A stretch of 40,956 nucleotides of DNA from Bacilli bacterium (GTDB lineage Bacteria; Bacillota; Bacilli; Alicyclobacillales; SLC66), in assembly GCA_013044175.1 (NCBI GenBank), contig JABEUY010000012.1, positions 1 through 40,956 of the forward strand, written 5' to 3'. The position numbers and the translations under genes were made by a program. Below, one piece after another: positions 15,622-23,952 of the stretch (within the stretch, counting starts at the first letter, position 1; each line of letters opens with the position of its first letter). Below the pieces are notes generated by a model, which had not been told where the DNA came from, made no database searches, and saw only the letters and a list, made by a program, of their open reading frames with translations.

Positions 15622-16395
15622 TTGATCAACATCTATTATTCTGGCTATGCGTATCATGCACATCGTGATTTTTTTCTGAAACAACCCTGTATCCCTACCT
15701 ATCTTTTTCGACTACAAACCAGCGGACAAGCTACCGTGATGATCAATGATGATACGTTAATCGCAACACCAGGCACGTTGATCCTGCTTAAACCAGGTGA
15801 TTATTATGAACTTTTGATCCATGAACATACGACGAGCTGTGATTACTACCTCGCTTGTAGCGGAGACTGGATCGACCATTGGTGGCAAAAAAGCCCCAAG
15901 CCGCAAGCATGCGCTATTGAACTCGATGATAACCTTTTGCATCTTTGGCGACAAATCCTTGTCGAATCGCATCAAGATGATTTTTATCAACAAGATGAAC
16001 TGCGCCATCATCTTTTGATCACCTTATGCCTTTCCCTCGAACGCGCCATGCAGCGAGGTGCCAAACCGTCTTACCATCATCATATCGTTCAAATGACACG
16101 CTTTATCGAAGAGCATGCCACGTCCGATCTTACCCTCGAAGCAGTAGCAAAGGTAGCTCACTTAAGTCCATCTCGCGCTGCGCATCTTTTTAAAGCGCAA
16201 CGGGGCAAAACGATCATCGAATATGCGATCGATGTCCGATTAACTTGTGCGATCGATCAAATGAAGTACACGAACATGACGCTCGAACAAATCGCCATTC
16301 ATTGCGGATTTGGTAGTTATCCACACTTTTATCGCCTTTTTAAAAAACGCTACGCTCGTTCGCCAGGTGATTATCGTACCACCTTAGAATCATGA
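15622..16395 (+). CDS. AraC-family transcriptional regulator
   Basis: A 257-residue regulator with an N-terminal cupin sensor (YAYHAHRDFFLKQ, then the turn TLIATPGTLILLKPGDYYEL) and a C-terminal double helix-turn-helix (about residues 155-255) containing LTLEAVAKVAHLSPSRAAHLFKAQRG and the AraC signature MTLEQIAIHCGFGSYPHFYRLFKKRY, SPGDYR. Start is taken as TTG at 15622, eight bases after GAGG; GTG at 15613 overlaps that site. It is divergent from the isomerase/dehydrogenase pair, its likely target. Its TGA overlaps the TGA of the converging RocR-like gene within TCATGA. Confidence 0.9.
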   Translation: MINIYYSGYAYHAHRDFFLKQPCIPTYLFRLQTSGQATVMINDDTLIATPGTLILLKPGDYYELLIHEHTTSCDYYLACSGDWIDHWWQKSPKPQACAIELDDNLLHLWRQILVESHQDDFYQQDELRHHLLITLCLSLERAMQRGAKPSYHHHIVQMTRFIEEHATSDLTLEAVAKVAHLSPSRAAHLFKAQRGKTIIEYAIDVRLTCAIDQMKYTNMTLEQIAIHCGFGSYPHFYRLFKKRYARSPGDYRTTLES

Positions 16396-17796
16396 CCGAT
16401 CCACCTGCCACTTGCGCAAGCGGTATTGCAGGCTTTGTCGACTGACGCCAAGTGTTCGGGCTGTCGCCGATACATTGCCATCATGATCAGCTAATTGTTG
16501 CAAGACATACGCCTTTTCATAATGCGCTAATTGCTGATGCAAATACGCACCGCCTTTCTCAGACTCCACTTTTGAAGAGAAACTCGCTGGCCAACTTCGT
16601 ACCATCACATCATCTAATTCAGCAAAGCGCTTACGGACATGCATCGGCAAATGGGACACGAGTAATTCTTTTTGATCGGTGGCGAGGTTCATCGCACCTT
16701 CAATCATATTTTCTAATTCCCGGACATTACCATGCCAAGGATACGTCATAAAAAAATGCATGATCTCTTTGGAAACGCTCTGAACTTGCATGCCAAATAA
16801 GTCATTGTATCGGTGAAGAAAAAACGCTGTGAGCGGGGCAATATCTTCCTTATGTTCTCGTAAGGGTGGCAGAAAAAGCGTGACGACGCTCAACCGATAA
16901 TAAAGGTCTTTGCGAAGACGCCCTTGATTCACCGCATCGAGCGGATCTTCATGCATCGTCGCGATTACGCGAACATCGACATGCCGATCAACCGTGTCTC
17001 CGAGTCGCCGAAGCGTTTTTTCCTCAAGGACACGAAGCAATTTTGTTTGCAAAGGAAGGGGTAAAGCACTGAGACCATCGAGTAAAAGCGTCCCACCTTC
17101 TCCTTGTTCAAACCATCCTTGGCGGTCAATCGCGCCTGGAAACGCACCGTGCATCGTACCAAACAGCACACTTTCTACCATATCTTCAGGCAAAGAGGCA
17201 CAATTGAACGTGAGAAATGGCCCCATCTTGCGCGGACTTTCCTGATGAATACTTTGTGCAAACCGTTCTTTCCCTGTCCCCGTCTCACCGACGATCAGCA
17301 CGGACGAATTGGTTCGCGCCGCGCGTTTTGCTTCAAGAATGACCGCTTGCATCACTTCGCTTTTTGCGATTAGCGTAGCAAACGTCGTCGGGTTTTCCTC
17401 ACGCGACCGCAGATTTTCTTGGATACGCTCAATCTGCGTGATATCTCGTGCGATCTCTACAGCGCCAATGATCTCCCCCGCTTGAACAATCGGCATCGTT
17501 TTGTTAAGTGTCGTCACCACTTCGCCTTTACCATTGTAATACGTTTGCTTACGGTACATGGATGTAGCGCCAGTCTGAACTGCATAGAGCAAAGTACTAT
17601 AGCCATCTTTGGGAAAACTAAAAACCTCTTGCACTTTCTTATCGAGGACATCCCCAACGAGCATCGATTCGATCGACGCCATCTTCGCGTTGTAGATCAC
17701 CGTCTTACCACTTGCATCGATCACATGAACCCCTTCATCCAATTGCTCAACAAGAAAGTCATACATCGCGCGTAACGTTTCATCCCAGTTCACCAT
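16390..17796 (-). CDS. rocR: RocR-like AAA+ enhancer-binding regulator with altered GAFTGA and Walker B
   Basis: A 468-residue regulator aligned end to end with Bacillus RocR: N-terminal PAS (about 10-120, VHVIDASGKTVIYNAKMA, PIVQAGEIIGAVEIARDIT), AAA+ domain (about 140-370) and a Fis-type helix-turn-helix at the end (NVSATARTLGVSRQSLQYRL). Walker A GETGTGKE (170-177), the arginine-finger region RLRKDLYYRLSVV and sensor GNVREL are intact. Loop 1, which contacts sigma-54, is GAFPGA (217-222) rather than GAFTGA, and Walker B is LLLDG (D240-G241) where RocR has DE. Both changes are read directly from the codons. The neighbours rocD and rocF are the known targets of RocR. Confidence 0.9.
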   Translation of the reverse strand: MVNWDETLRAMYDFLVEQLDEGVHVIDASGKTVIYNAKMASIESMLVGDVLDKKVQEVFSFPKDGYSTLLYAVQTGATSMYRKQTYYNGKGEVVTTLNKTMPIVQAGEIIGAVEIARDITQIERIQENLRSREENPTTFATLIAKSEVMQAVILEAKRAARTNSSVLIVGETGTGKERFAQSIHQESPRKMGPFLTFNCASLPEDMVESVLFGTMHGAFPGAIDRQGWFEQGEGGTLLLDGLSALPLPLQTKLLRVLEEKTLRRLGDTVDRHVDVRVIATMHEDPLDAVNQGRLRKDLYYRLSVVTLFLPPLREHKEDIAPLTAFFLHRYNDLFGMQVQSVSKEIMHFFMTYPWHGNVRELENMIEGAMNLATDQKELLVSHLPMHVRKRFAELDDVMVRSWPASFSSKVESEKGGAYLHQQLAHYEKAYVLQQLADHDGNVSATARTLGVSRQSLQYRLRKWQVDRS

Positions 17797-17811
17797 TTCA
17801 CAACCACCTTA

Positions 17812-17828
17812 TGCAAAATATCTTTGCA
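17812..17828. promoter_or_regulatory. RocR-type upstream activating site, copy 1
   Basis: TGCAAA, ATATC, TTTGCA: perfect 6-base arms with a 5-base spacer, close to the Bacillus RocR/AhrC-independent UAS pattern TGCAAAA...TTTTGCA. Located just upstream of the rocR start codon. Confidence 0.65.
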
Positions 17829-17856
17829 CCTGCAACTCAGATAGGCAATTGCATTA

Positions 17857-17873
17857 TGCCAATTTTTTTTGCA
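17857..17873. promoter_or_regulatory. RocR-type upstream activating site, copy 2
   Basis: TGCCAA, TTTTT, TTTGCA: same 17-base frame as copy 1 with one mismatch in the left arm; centres are 45 bases apart. The rocD start codon is 57 bases further on. Confidence 0.6.
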
Positions 17874-17930
17874 TGATGAAAGATGAAAACGGTTAAATCG
17901 TGAAATTCTATTGAAAAAGGAGGATGTACC

Positions 17931-19127
17931 ATGTCGACCACAATCCCATCATCGCAAGAACTTGAAGAAAAATACGGCGCACATAACTATCATCCCCTAC
18001 CGATCGTTCTGACGAAAGGCGAACGGATCTACGTGGAAGATGAACAAGGAAAGCGCTACATCGATATGCTCAGTGCTTATTCTGCACTCAATCAAGGTCA
18101 TCGTCATCCTAAAGTCATCGCTGCCTTAAAAGAACAAGCTGATAAAATCACGCTGACTTCACGCGCATTTTATAATGATCAACTCGGAAAACTGTATGAA
18201 AAACTGGTCAAAATCACTGGCAAATCGATGGTCTTACCGATGAATACGGGCGCTGAAGCGGTCGAAACGGCCGTGAAAGCGATCCGCCGCTATGCGTATG
18301 ACGTCAAAAAAGTACCGGATAACCAAGCGGAAATCATCGTCGCCTCAGGCAATTTCCATGGCCGCACGACAACGATCATCTCTTTTTCTTCCGATGAAGC
18401 TTACCAACGCGGATTCGGTCCCTTAACACCAGGCTTTCGTCTCGTTCCTTACGGCGATCTCGACGCATTACAAGCAGCCATCAATGAAAATACTGCCGCC
18501 TTTCTCGTAGAACCGATTCAAGGGGAAGCGGGTATCGTCATGCCGCCAGCCGGTTATCTCAAAGGCGCTTATGATCTTTGCCAAGAGCATAGCGTATTGT
18601 TTGTCGCCGACGAAATTCAAACCGGACTTGGAAGAACAGGCAAAATGTTCGCCTGCGATTGGGAAAATGTCGTTCCTGACATGTATATCATCGGTAAAGC
18701 GCTTGGCGCAGGCGTTATACCCGTATCAGCAGTTGCTGCCGACAAAGAAATTCTTGGCGTCTTTGATCCTGGTTCACACGGTTCCACCTTTGGCGGAAAT
18801 CCCTTAGGCTGCGCTGTCGCCGTCGCGGCACTTAGCGTGATTGAAGAAGAACATCTTCCCGAACGTTCGCAAGAACTCGGCGCTTACTTCTTAGAAAAAC
18901 TGCGTACTATCGATCATCCACTCATCAAAGAAGTGCGCGGCCGTGGTCTTTTTATCGGCATGGAACTGACGGTCAAAGCACGACCTTACTGCGAACGTTT
19001 GATGCAACTTGGTCTTTTATGTAAAGAGACGCATGACAACACGATTCGTTTTGCCCCGCCGTTAATCATTACCAAAGAAGAGATCGACGAAGCGTTCGAT
19101 CGCATTCATCAAGTTTTTTCCGTATAA
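17931..19127 (+). CDS. rocD: Ornithine aminotransferase
   Basis: A class III PLP aminotransferase of 398 residues that converts ornithine and 2-oxoglutarate to glutamate semialdehyde and glutamate. Typical features: [13 protein letters not shown] at the N-terminus, [70 protein letters not shown] and the PLP lysine in [10 protein letters not shown]. Start ATG has AAAGGAGG seven bases before. First gene of the rocD-rocF operon, divergent from the RocR-like regulator. A weak -35/-10 pair (TTGCAT 17870-17875, then TTAAAT about 18 bases on) is visible, and no good -24/-12 element. Confidence 0.96.
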   Translation: MSTTIPSSQELEEKYGAHNYHPLPIVLTKGERIYVEDEQGKRYIDMLSAYSALNQGHRHPKVIAALKEQADKITLTSRAFYNDQLGKLYEKLVKITGKSMVLPMNTGAEAVETAVKAIRRYAYDVKKVPDNQAEIIVASGNFHGRTTTIISFSSDEAYQRGFGPLTPGFRLVPYGDLDALQAAINENTAAFLVEPIQGEAGIVMPPAGYLKGAYDLCQEHSVLFVADEIQTGLGRTGKMFACDWENVVPDMYIIGKALGAGVIPVSAVAADKEILGVFDPGSHGSTFGGNPLGCAVAVAALSVIEEEHLPERSQELGAYFLEKLRTIDHPLIKEVRGRGLFIGMELTVKARPYCERLMQLGLLCKETHDNTIRFAPPLIITKEEIDEAFDRIHQVFSV

Positions 19128-19181
19128 CACTTATGATTTATTCTATTTAAAAATCAATCTTCAGATAAGGAAGTGACCTGC

Positions 19182-20081
19182 ATGAAAGAAATCCGCATCC
19201 TTGGTGTACCTTCAGATTTAGGACAAAATCGTCGTGGCGTCGATATGGGACCAAGTGCGATTCGCTATGCTGGCTTAGAAAAAGCGCTTAAAAACCTCGG
19301 GTATCAAGTACAAGATCTTGGCAATATCAATGTTCCCACACCTGAAATGGAAGAACTTCCGCATTCGAGTTCAATGCGTTATCTGCACGAAGTCGTCAGC
19401 GTCTCGGAAAATCTGGCGACGCTTGTCGACCAAGTGATGACCGAAGGTCATCTTCCTATCATCCTCGGTGGCGACCACAGTATTGCGATTGGCAGTCTTG
19501 CTGGTATCGCGAGAACGAGCACCAATTTTGGCGTGATCTGGTTTGATGCGCATGGTGATATGAACACCGATGAAACCACACCTTCTGGCAACATCCACGG
19601 TATGCCACTAGCAGCAAGCCTTGGCTTTGGCCATCACGATCTCACTTCGATCGGTGGCATCACACCGAAAGTAAAATCGCAAAACGTCGTCTTAGTTGGC
19701 ATTCGTTCCATCGACCCCGAAGAAGCGAAGCTGATCGCCAAAGCGGGCATTCGCGTCTTTACCATGTCGGAGATCGACCAACGGGGTATGGCGACCGTCA
19801 TGAAAGAAGCGATCGAAATCGCCTCCAAGGATACGGATGGCATCCACTTGAGCCTCGATCTTGACGCACTCGATCCGATGTTTGCCCCTGGCGTTGGCAC
19901 GCCTGTCAATGGTGGCGTGACCTATCGCGAAGGTCATCTCGCGATGGAAATGTTAGCCGCTTCAAAGAAATTGGTTTCCGTCGATGTTGTTGAAGTCAAC
20001 CCGATTCTTGATGAGCAAAATCGCACGGCACTGATGGCCGTCGAACTCGTCGAATCCCTCTTTGGCAAAACGACACTATAA
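19182..20081 (+). CDS. rocF: Arginase
   Basis: A 299-residue arginase that hydrolyses arginine to ornithine and urea. The manganese ligands are in GGDHSIAIG, WFDAHGDMNT, NIHGMPLA and LSLDLDALDP, in the standard order, with SDLGQNRRGVDMGPSAIRYAGL at the start. Start is taken as ATG at 19182 preceded by AAGGAAGTG; a GTG three codons earlier sits inside that site. It follows rocD by 54 bases and feeds it ornithine, so the two form the cytosolic arginine breakdown route. A strong terminator follows. Confidence 0.96.
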   Translation: MKEIRILGVPSDLGQNRRGVDMGPSAIRYAGLEKALKNLGYQVQDLGNINVPTPEMEELPHSSSMRYLHEVVSVSENLATLVDQVMTEGHLPIILGGDHSIAIGSLAGIARTSTNFGVIWFDAHGDMNTDETTPSGNIHGMPLAASLGFGHHDLTSIGGITPKVKSQNVVLVGIRSIDPEEAKLIAKAGIRVFTMSEIDQRGMATVMKEAIEIASKDTDGIHLSLDLDALDPMFAPGVGTPVNGGVTYREGHLAMEMLAASKKLVSVDVVEVNPILDEQNRTALMAVELVESLFGKTTL

Positions 20082-20100
20082 ACGAAGAGACACGAAAAAA

Positions 20101-20148
20101 CCCACATCATAACGAACTTGCTGCTTATGGTTCGCGATGTGGGTTTTT
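20101..20148. terminator. Bidirectional terminator
   Basis: CCCACATC (20101-20108) pairs with GATGTGGG (20136-20143); T run after it on the plus strand and A run before it. It separates rocF from the converging cyclase-family gene. Confidence 0.85.
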
Positions 20149-20160
20149 GTTGATCTTATT

Positions 20161-20925
20161 TTATGGCAAAATCGCGATCAGGCGAATCGGCGAAGCTGAG
20201 CATCCGACCAAAGGTAAAGGCATTGCCATTACGTGAAATCCTTGTTTGGGGAGGCGATCAAGCCCTACAATTTGTTCGATATGGCAATAGTTTTTTTGCA
20301 GACCAACCCGATGACCTTCCCAAAACAAGTCGCCATTGCCCGTTTCTCTCGCTAATTTTGCCGTCTTAGCAAGCGGTCGATCCCATCCCCATTGATCGAT
20401 ACCCATCACCCGAACACCTTGATCGATCAGCCATGCTGTCGCCTCAGCGCTCATGCCTGTACCTTGTGTCATATAACCTTTTTTGCCCATTCGAGAATCT
20501 CTTCCTGTTCGTATTAACACGATCGTACCAGGTTGAATCGAGAGTTGTTCCTTCTCCACATAAGAAGACACATCGTCTTTCGTAATCAATTCCATATCTT
20601 TTTTATTCGTCATGTCGATAACGACACCGTCGCCATAAAACCAATCGAGTGGAATTTGATCGATCGTCATGGCAGGTTCTCCCGCAACGGACGGTCCATA
20701 ATGCCATGGCGCGTCGATATGTGTCACCGAATGAACACCCATTTTACGAATCGTATCATCTGCAAACCCTATAAAACCGAAAGGAAATCGGGAAAAAGGC
20801 AGACCAAGAAGTCGAATCAGCCACCGAGAAGCTTTATGGGGCTTATGTTTGATTTTCACTTTAAGTACAAAAGGTTCTTCCGGATAGTATTGTATAGGTT
20901 TGGTTAAATCAATAATCGTTGCCAT
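20161..20925 (-). CDS. Cyclase/KynB-like metal-dependent hydrolase
   Basis: A 254-residue protein of the cyclase family (Pfam cyclase; relatives include kynurenine formamidase KynB). The metal site is VHSVTHIDAPWHYG, where most members have HxGTHxDxPxHF; the ST/SV in place of G-T is unusual. Other features are GTIVLIRTGRD, GVRVMGIDQWGWD and a C-terminal FHVMAMPLPLVG. Substrate is unknown. Start ATG at 20925 overlaps the stop of the acetyltransferase gene as TAATG, with GAGGAG six bases before, so translation is coupled. Last gene of a four-gene operon. Confidence 0.85.
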   Translation of the reverse strand: MATIIDLTKPIQYYPEEPFVLKVKIKHKPHKASRWLIRLLGLPFSRFPFGFIGFADDTIRKMGVHSVTHIDAPWHYGPSVAGEPAMTIDQIPLDWFYGDGVVIDMTNKKDMELITKDDVSSYVEKEQLSIQPGTIVLIRTGRDSRMGKKGYMTQGTGMSAEATAWLIDQGVRVMGIDQWGWDRPLAKTAKLARETGNGDLFWEGHRVGLQKNYCHIEQIVGLDRLPKQGFHVMAMPLPLVGCSASPIRLIAILP

Positions 20926-21620
20926 TAATTTCTCCTCGTGGTTGCATCATATATCATAGCATGAAGAAGTTTTTGATCGATGCCATTGATCTTATGGTAT
21001 TTTTCACGATACATTGCCTCGACGATCGCGATCCATTGTTCTAGGTTGATCGGATTTGTTGCACGATTTTTAACCCATAGATATAAGGGAACCTTTTCAT
21101 CACCGACGCGTAAAGGCGGTTGACGATAATCAATCTCCTCACGCCTGACGAATCCCTTGGCTTGAAAAAACCGTTGTCGCCTTTGCCCATCTTCCCGCTC
21201 GGATTCACTTTTCGCTCCATCTTCTCGCTCTGTCTCAAGCACGATCGCCCTTACAGTTTCAAACGAAGCCGCGCAAGCATCTTCTTCAAAGCTTTTTTCT
21301 AGTTGCAAAAGCAACTGCGCCCCAATACCTTGACGCCGATAGGATGGATCAATCGCCAAATACACGATAAAGCCAACATTCACGTCCGCGAAGTAGTGCC
21401 CAGTAACAAAACCGATCACGTTTCCTTGTGCTTCACCGTCAAGAGCAACATGGATGTGATACGCATCAGGGAAAGCACCCATGCCATGCGCCAAACTTTT
21501 CAAAAAAAGCTCTGATGGTTCTCGCACGGCAAGAGCAAAAGTCGCTTCATACAGGGCGATCATTTGGGCGAGGTATTGGGAATCGCACAACGTAATTTCC
21601 CGATAGCACGCACCGTTCAT
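20925..21620 (-). CDS. GNAT-family N-acetyltransferase with C-terminal extension
   Basis: A 231-residue protein whose residues ~1-165 form a GNAT fold; VYLAIDPSYRRQGIGAQLLLQLE is the acetyl-CoA-binding motif A, and RRQRFFQAKGFVRREEIDY the motif B end. A charged insertion (ETEREDGAKSESEREDG) precedes motif B. The last ~60 residues are a helical extension not explained by GNAT. Start ATG overlaps the stop of the DUF2164 gene as ATGA, and the stop overlaps the cyclase start. Target is unknown. Confidence 0.85.
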   Translation of the reverse strand: MNGACYREITLCDSQYLAQMIALYEATFALAVREPSELFLKSLAHGMGAFPDAYHIHVALDGEAQGNVIGFVTGHYFADVNVGFIVYLAIDPSYRRQGIGAQLLLQLEKSFEEDACAASFETVRAIVLETEREDGAKSESEREDGQRRQRFFQAKGFVRREEIDYRQPPLRVGDEKVPLYLWVKNRATNPINLEQWIAIVEAMYREKYHKINGIDQKLLHAMIYDATTRRN

Positions 21621-21865
21621 CGGCGATCAACTGGCTTTTCCAAGGCATAAAGCTCATCTTCAAGTCGCTGCGTCTGCTCCAAAATCACTTTTTGGCAATC
21701 TTTAATGGCCTCATTGTAAATGACAGGAGCGAGCCGCTCGATCATAAACACGAGAAGATGATCGGCGGCTAATTCTCCGATCGATTCGGCGCGTTGTGTT
21801 TCAAAATACGCCTGAATATCCTGAAGTAACGCCTCTTTATGGTTTTTCGCAAGTTTAATTTTCAT
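21617..21865 (-). CDS. DUF2164 family protein
   Basis: An 82-residue protein with the DUF2164 pattern: basic start (KIKLAKNHKEALLQDIQAYFETQRAESIGELAADHLLVFM) and a helical second half (GPxxYN-like APVIYNEAIKDCQKVI). Family function is unknown. ATG has AAAGGAG five bases upstream. It follows the transglutaminase gene by 13 bases and overlaps the acetyltransferase start. Confidence 0.85.
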   Translation of the reverse strand: MKIKLAKNHKEALLQDIQAYFETQRAESIGELAADHLLVFMIERLAPVIYNEAIKDCQKVILEQTQRLEDELYALEKPVDRR

Positions 21866-21878
21866 ACGGACTCCTTTT

Positions 21879-22949
21879 TTACTTTTCTGTCAACACGATG
21901 ATCGAATAGCGTGGATCACGCGGATCTGTTTGATACGAGTAGCGAATCGATCCACGAATATTCAGCATTTGCAATTGGGCAAGATCTTGCGTCTTCATGC
22001 GAAACTGCACGGTCATCGGCAAATTCTTTTGCCACTGATCAAAAGCTCGCTGCAAGTCAGTCAGATTGGAAAAGGTATAAGCGGGCGTCTCTGCTTGCAA
22101 CCCTGGCGCTTGCAATATTGCTCGATCCTGTCGTTTTGAAGCATGCATGAGCGTTGCGATATAATTCGTCGTAGCCATAGGATAGGCGGTTTGTTGCCAA
22201 GAATGATCGGCCTGCATCTGCGCGTTGGTCAAATTAAAATACGCATAGAGTAAGCGGTTCTTTTGAAACGGAACCGGATCATCCCATGTCGTGTCAAGTT
22301 GATACCAATGCCCAGCTAATAGCACCTCATTCCAAGCGTGCGAACCCGTGCTAAACGAATTGTTCGCCGTTCCAACCACGATTCGATTCGTAATACCCGC
22401 TTGCTTGAGCATTTCATACGTCAATAAGGCAAAACCTTGACACGTTGCTTGATGGAGAAAAAGCGCATCATACGCCGTATAATCTTGCAAACTGGTATCA
22501 TACACGACATGGGTGATGATGTAATCATGAATTGCCTTTTCTTTTTGAAACGCGTCCATGCCTTTTTTTAAAATTTGTGTCGCTAATAATTGACCTACCC
22601 GTCGCACGACAGCACGATACTGCGCTGCATTTTCCCGATAACTCACCTGAATGGTCAACGTACCTGGCAAGTAGCTAAAACCATACTGTGCGATCACGTT
22701 GCCTAGATAATCATGCGAATTCAACACATTTTGAAATAGTACGCCAAGTTGATGGTAAGAAACGCTGCCAACAGACAGTGTAAAATCACTTTTTCGCGCT
22801 TCAAGAGCTTGTGTCATTTCCCGTTTAATCGTAGTCTGAGAGACAGATTGCGCTTGTGCCATCATCGGAACGAGATTTGCCATACTACCGACAAGCAAAA
22901 GTCCTGCGAAAAGAAGCTGTATTTTTCGTGGAAAAATACGCATATGCAC
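21879..22949 (-). CDS. Exported transglutaminase-like protein
   Basis: A 356-residue exported protein. Residues 1-33 form a signal peptide (PRKIQLLFAGLLLVGSMANL, then AQAQS). The transglutaminase-like core has the catalytic triad: C170 in HQATCQGFALL, H204 in GSHAWNEV, D219 in YQLDTTWDDP. Bacterial proteins of this sort, often called YrrM/CYK3-type, may be wall peptidases or crosslinkers. The final ~70 residues are less conserved. Start is GTG at 22949, six bases after GGGAG; ATG at 22943 is a possible alternative. First gene of the operon, divergent from the LysR gene. Confidence 0.88.
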   Translation of the reverse strand: MHMRIFPRKIQLLFAGLLLVGSMANLVPMMAQAQSVSQTTIKREMTQALEARKSDFTLSVGSVSYHQLGVLFQNVLNSHDYLGNVIAQYGFSYLPGTLTIQVSYRENAAQYRAVVRRVGQLLATQILKKGMDAFQKEKAIHDYIITHVVYDTSLQDYTAYDALFLHQATCQGFALLTYEMLKQAGITNRIVVGTANNSFSTGSHAWNEVLLAGHWYQLDTTWDDPVPFQKNRLLYAYFNLTNAQMQADHSWQQTAYPMATTNYIATLMHASKRQDRAILQAPGLQAETPAYTFSNLTDLQRAFDQWQKNLPMTVQFRMKTQDLAQLQMLNIRGSIRYSYQTDPRDPRYSIIVLTEK

Positions 22950-23064
22950 TCATCACTCCCATCTTTCAAACTTTGCCAAGCAATCGACTATCTCTTTCTT
23001 CTCCTTACTCTTTTCGATTATGCTAGAAAGAAATCCTTCACGCAGCTAAGAAACGGAGGCTATT

Positions 23065-23952
23065 TTGGAACTTCGTCATTTACGCTACTTCATTACGCTT
23101 GCCGAAGAATTGCACTTTGGTCGAGCCGCAGCGCAACTTCATATCGCACAACCTGCACTTAGTCAACAGATTCGCCAACTCGAAGAGCAACTAGGCTTTG
23201 CGCTCTTCTTGCGCGATAAACACCAAGTAACGTTAACCGATGCCGGAAAAACTTTTTTGGCAGAAGCGCGCATGGTGCTTATTGCGGTAAAGAGGGCGAC
23301 TGAAACCGCGAAACGTGTACACGAAGGCGCCATCGGACGCTTATTGATCGGATTTGTCGGCTCAGCGACTTATCACCTTTTGCCGATGCTGACGACTTAT
23401 CGTGAATCTTTCCCACTGGTTCATGTCGAATTGCAACAAATGAAATCGCTGGAACAACTGCAAGCACTGCATGAGAAAAGAATCGATATCGGTCTGATCC
23501 GACCGACTTCAACTTCCCTTGCGATCACGCAAAAAACCATTTTTCAAGAAGCGTTACTCGTCGCACTGCCGCAAAACCATTCTTTAACTGGTCGTACCTC
23601 CATCGCCATGCACGAGCTTGTTAACGAATCTTTTATCGTCGCACCGATGCGAAGTGGCTCAAGTTACTATGAAGTCGTCATGCAAGCTTGTTTAGAAGCG
23701 AATTTCACGCCACATATCACGCTAGAAGCGCCGGAATTTCACACGGTGATCGCATTTGTGGCCTATGGGTTAGGTATTGCCTTAATTCCAGAATCGTTCG
23801 CTAGGCAAAAACACGCAGGCGTTGTGTATCTTCCGATTCTAAACGTCAAGCCAAGGCTTGAATTAGCCTTGGCTTGGCGAAGTGATGCTATCTCTTCTGT
23901 AGTGCGAACCTTTATCGATCATCAACAGGCGCATCCTGTTGGCCAATCGTAG
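23065..23952 (+). CDS. LysR-family transcriptional regulator
   Basis: A 295-residue LysR regulator: winged helix-turn-helix (residues 1-65, LRHLRYFITLAEELHFGRAA, LSQQIRQLEEQLG) and a periplasmic-binding-like effector domain (LLIGFVGSATYHLLP, VALPQNH). The CbnR/BenM-like FGRAA start is typical for regulators of aromatic or small acid metabolism. Start is TTG at 23065, seven bases after CGGAGG. It is divergent from the transglutaminase operon and converges on prpB, whose last 41 bases overlap its end, so its targets could be either. Confidence 0.93.
   Translation: MELRHLRYFITLAEELHFGRAAAQLHIAQPALSQQIRQLEEQLGFALFLRDKHQVTLTDAGKTFLAEARMVLIAVKRATETAKRVHEGAIGRLLIGFVGSATYHLLPMLTTYRESFPLVHVELQQMKSLEQLQALHEKRIDIGLIRPTSTSLAITQKTIFQEALLVALPQNHSLTGRTSIAMHELVNESFIVAPMRSGSSYYEVVMQACLEANFTPHITLEAPEFHTVIAFVAYGLGIALIPESFARQKHAGVVYLPILNVKPRLELALAWRSDAISSVVRTFIDHQQAHPVGQS
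23847..23876. repeat. Perfect 12-base inverted repeat inside the LysR gene
   Basis: CAAGCCAAGGCT (23847-23858), six bases, AGCCTTGGCTTG (23865-23876). It lies 36 bases beyond the prpB stop on the minus strand and may act as the end of the prp transcript although no T run follows. Confidence 0.75.

Noticed and set aside
17845-17872. Possible sigma-54 promoter before rocD
   Set aside because: GGCA and TTGC pieces are present, but no pair has the fixed spacing of a -24/-12 element on either strand.
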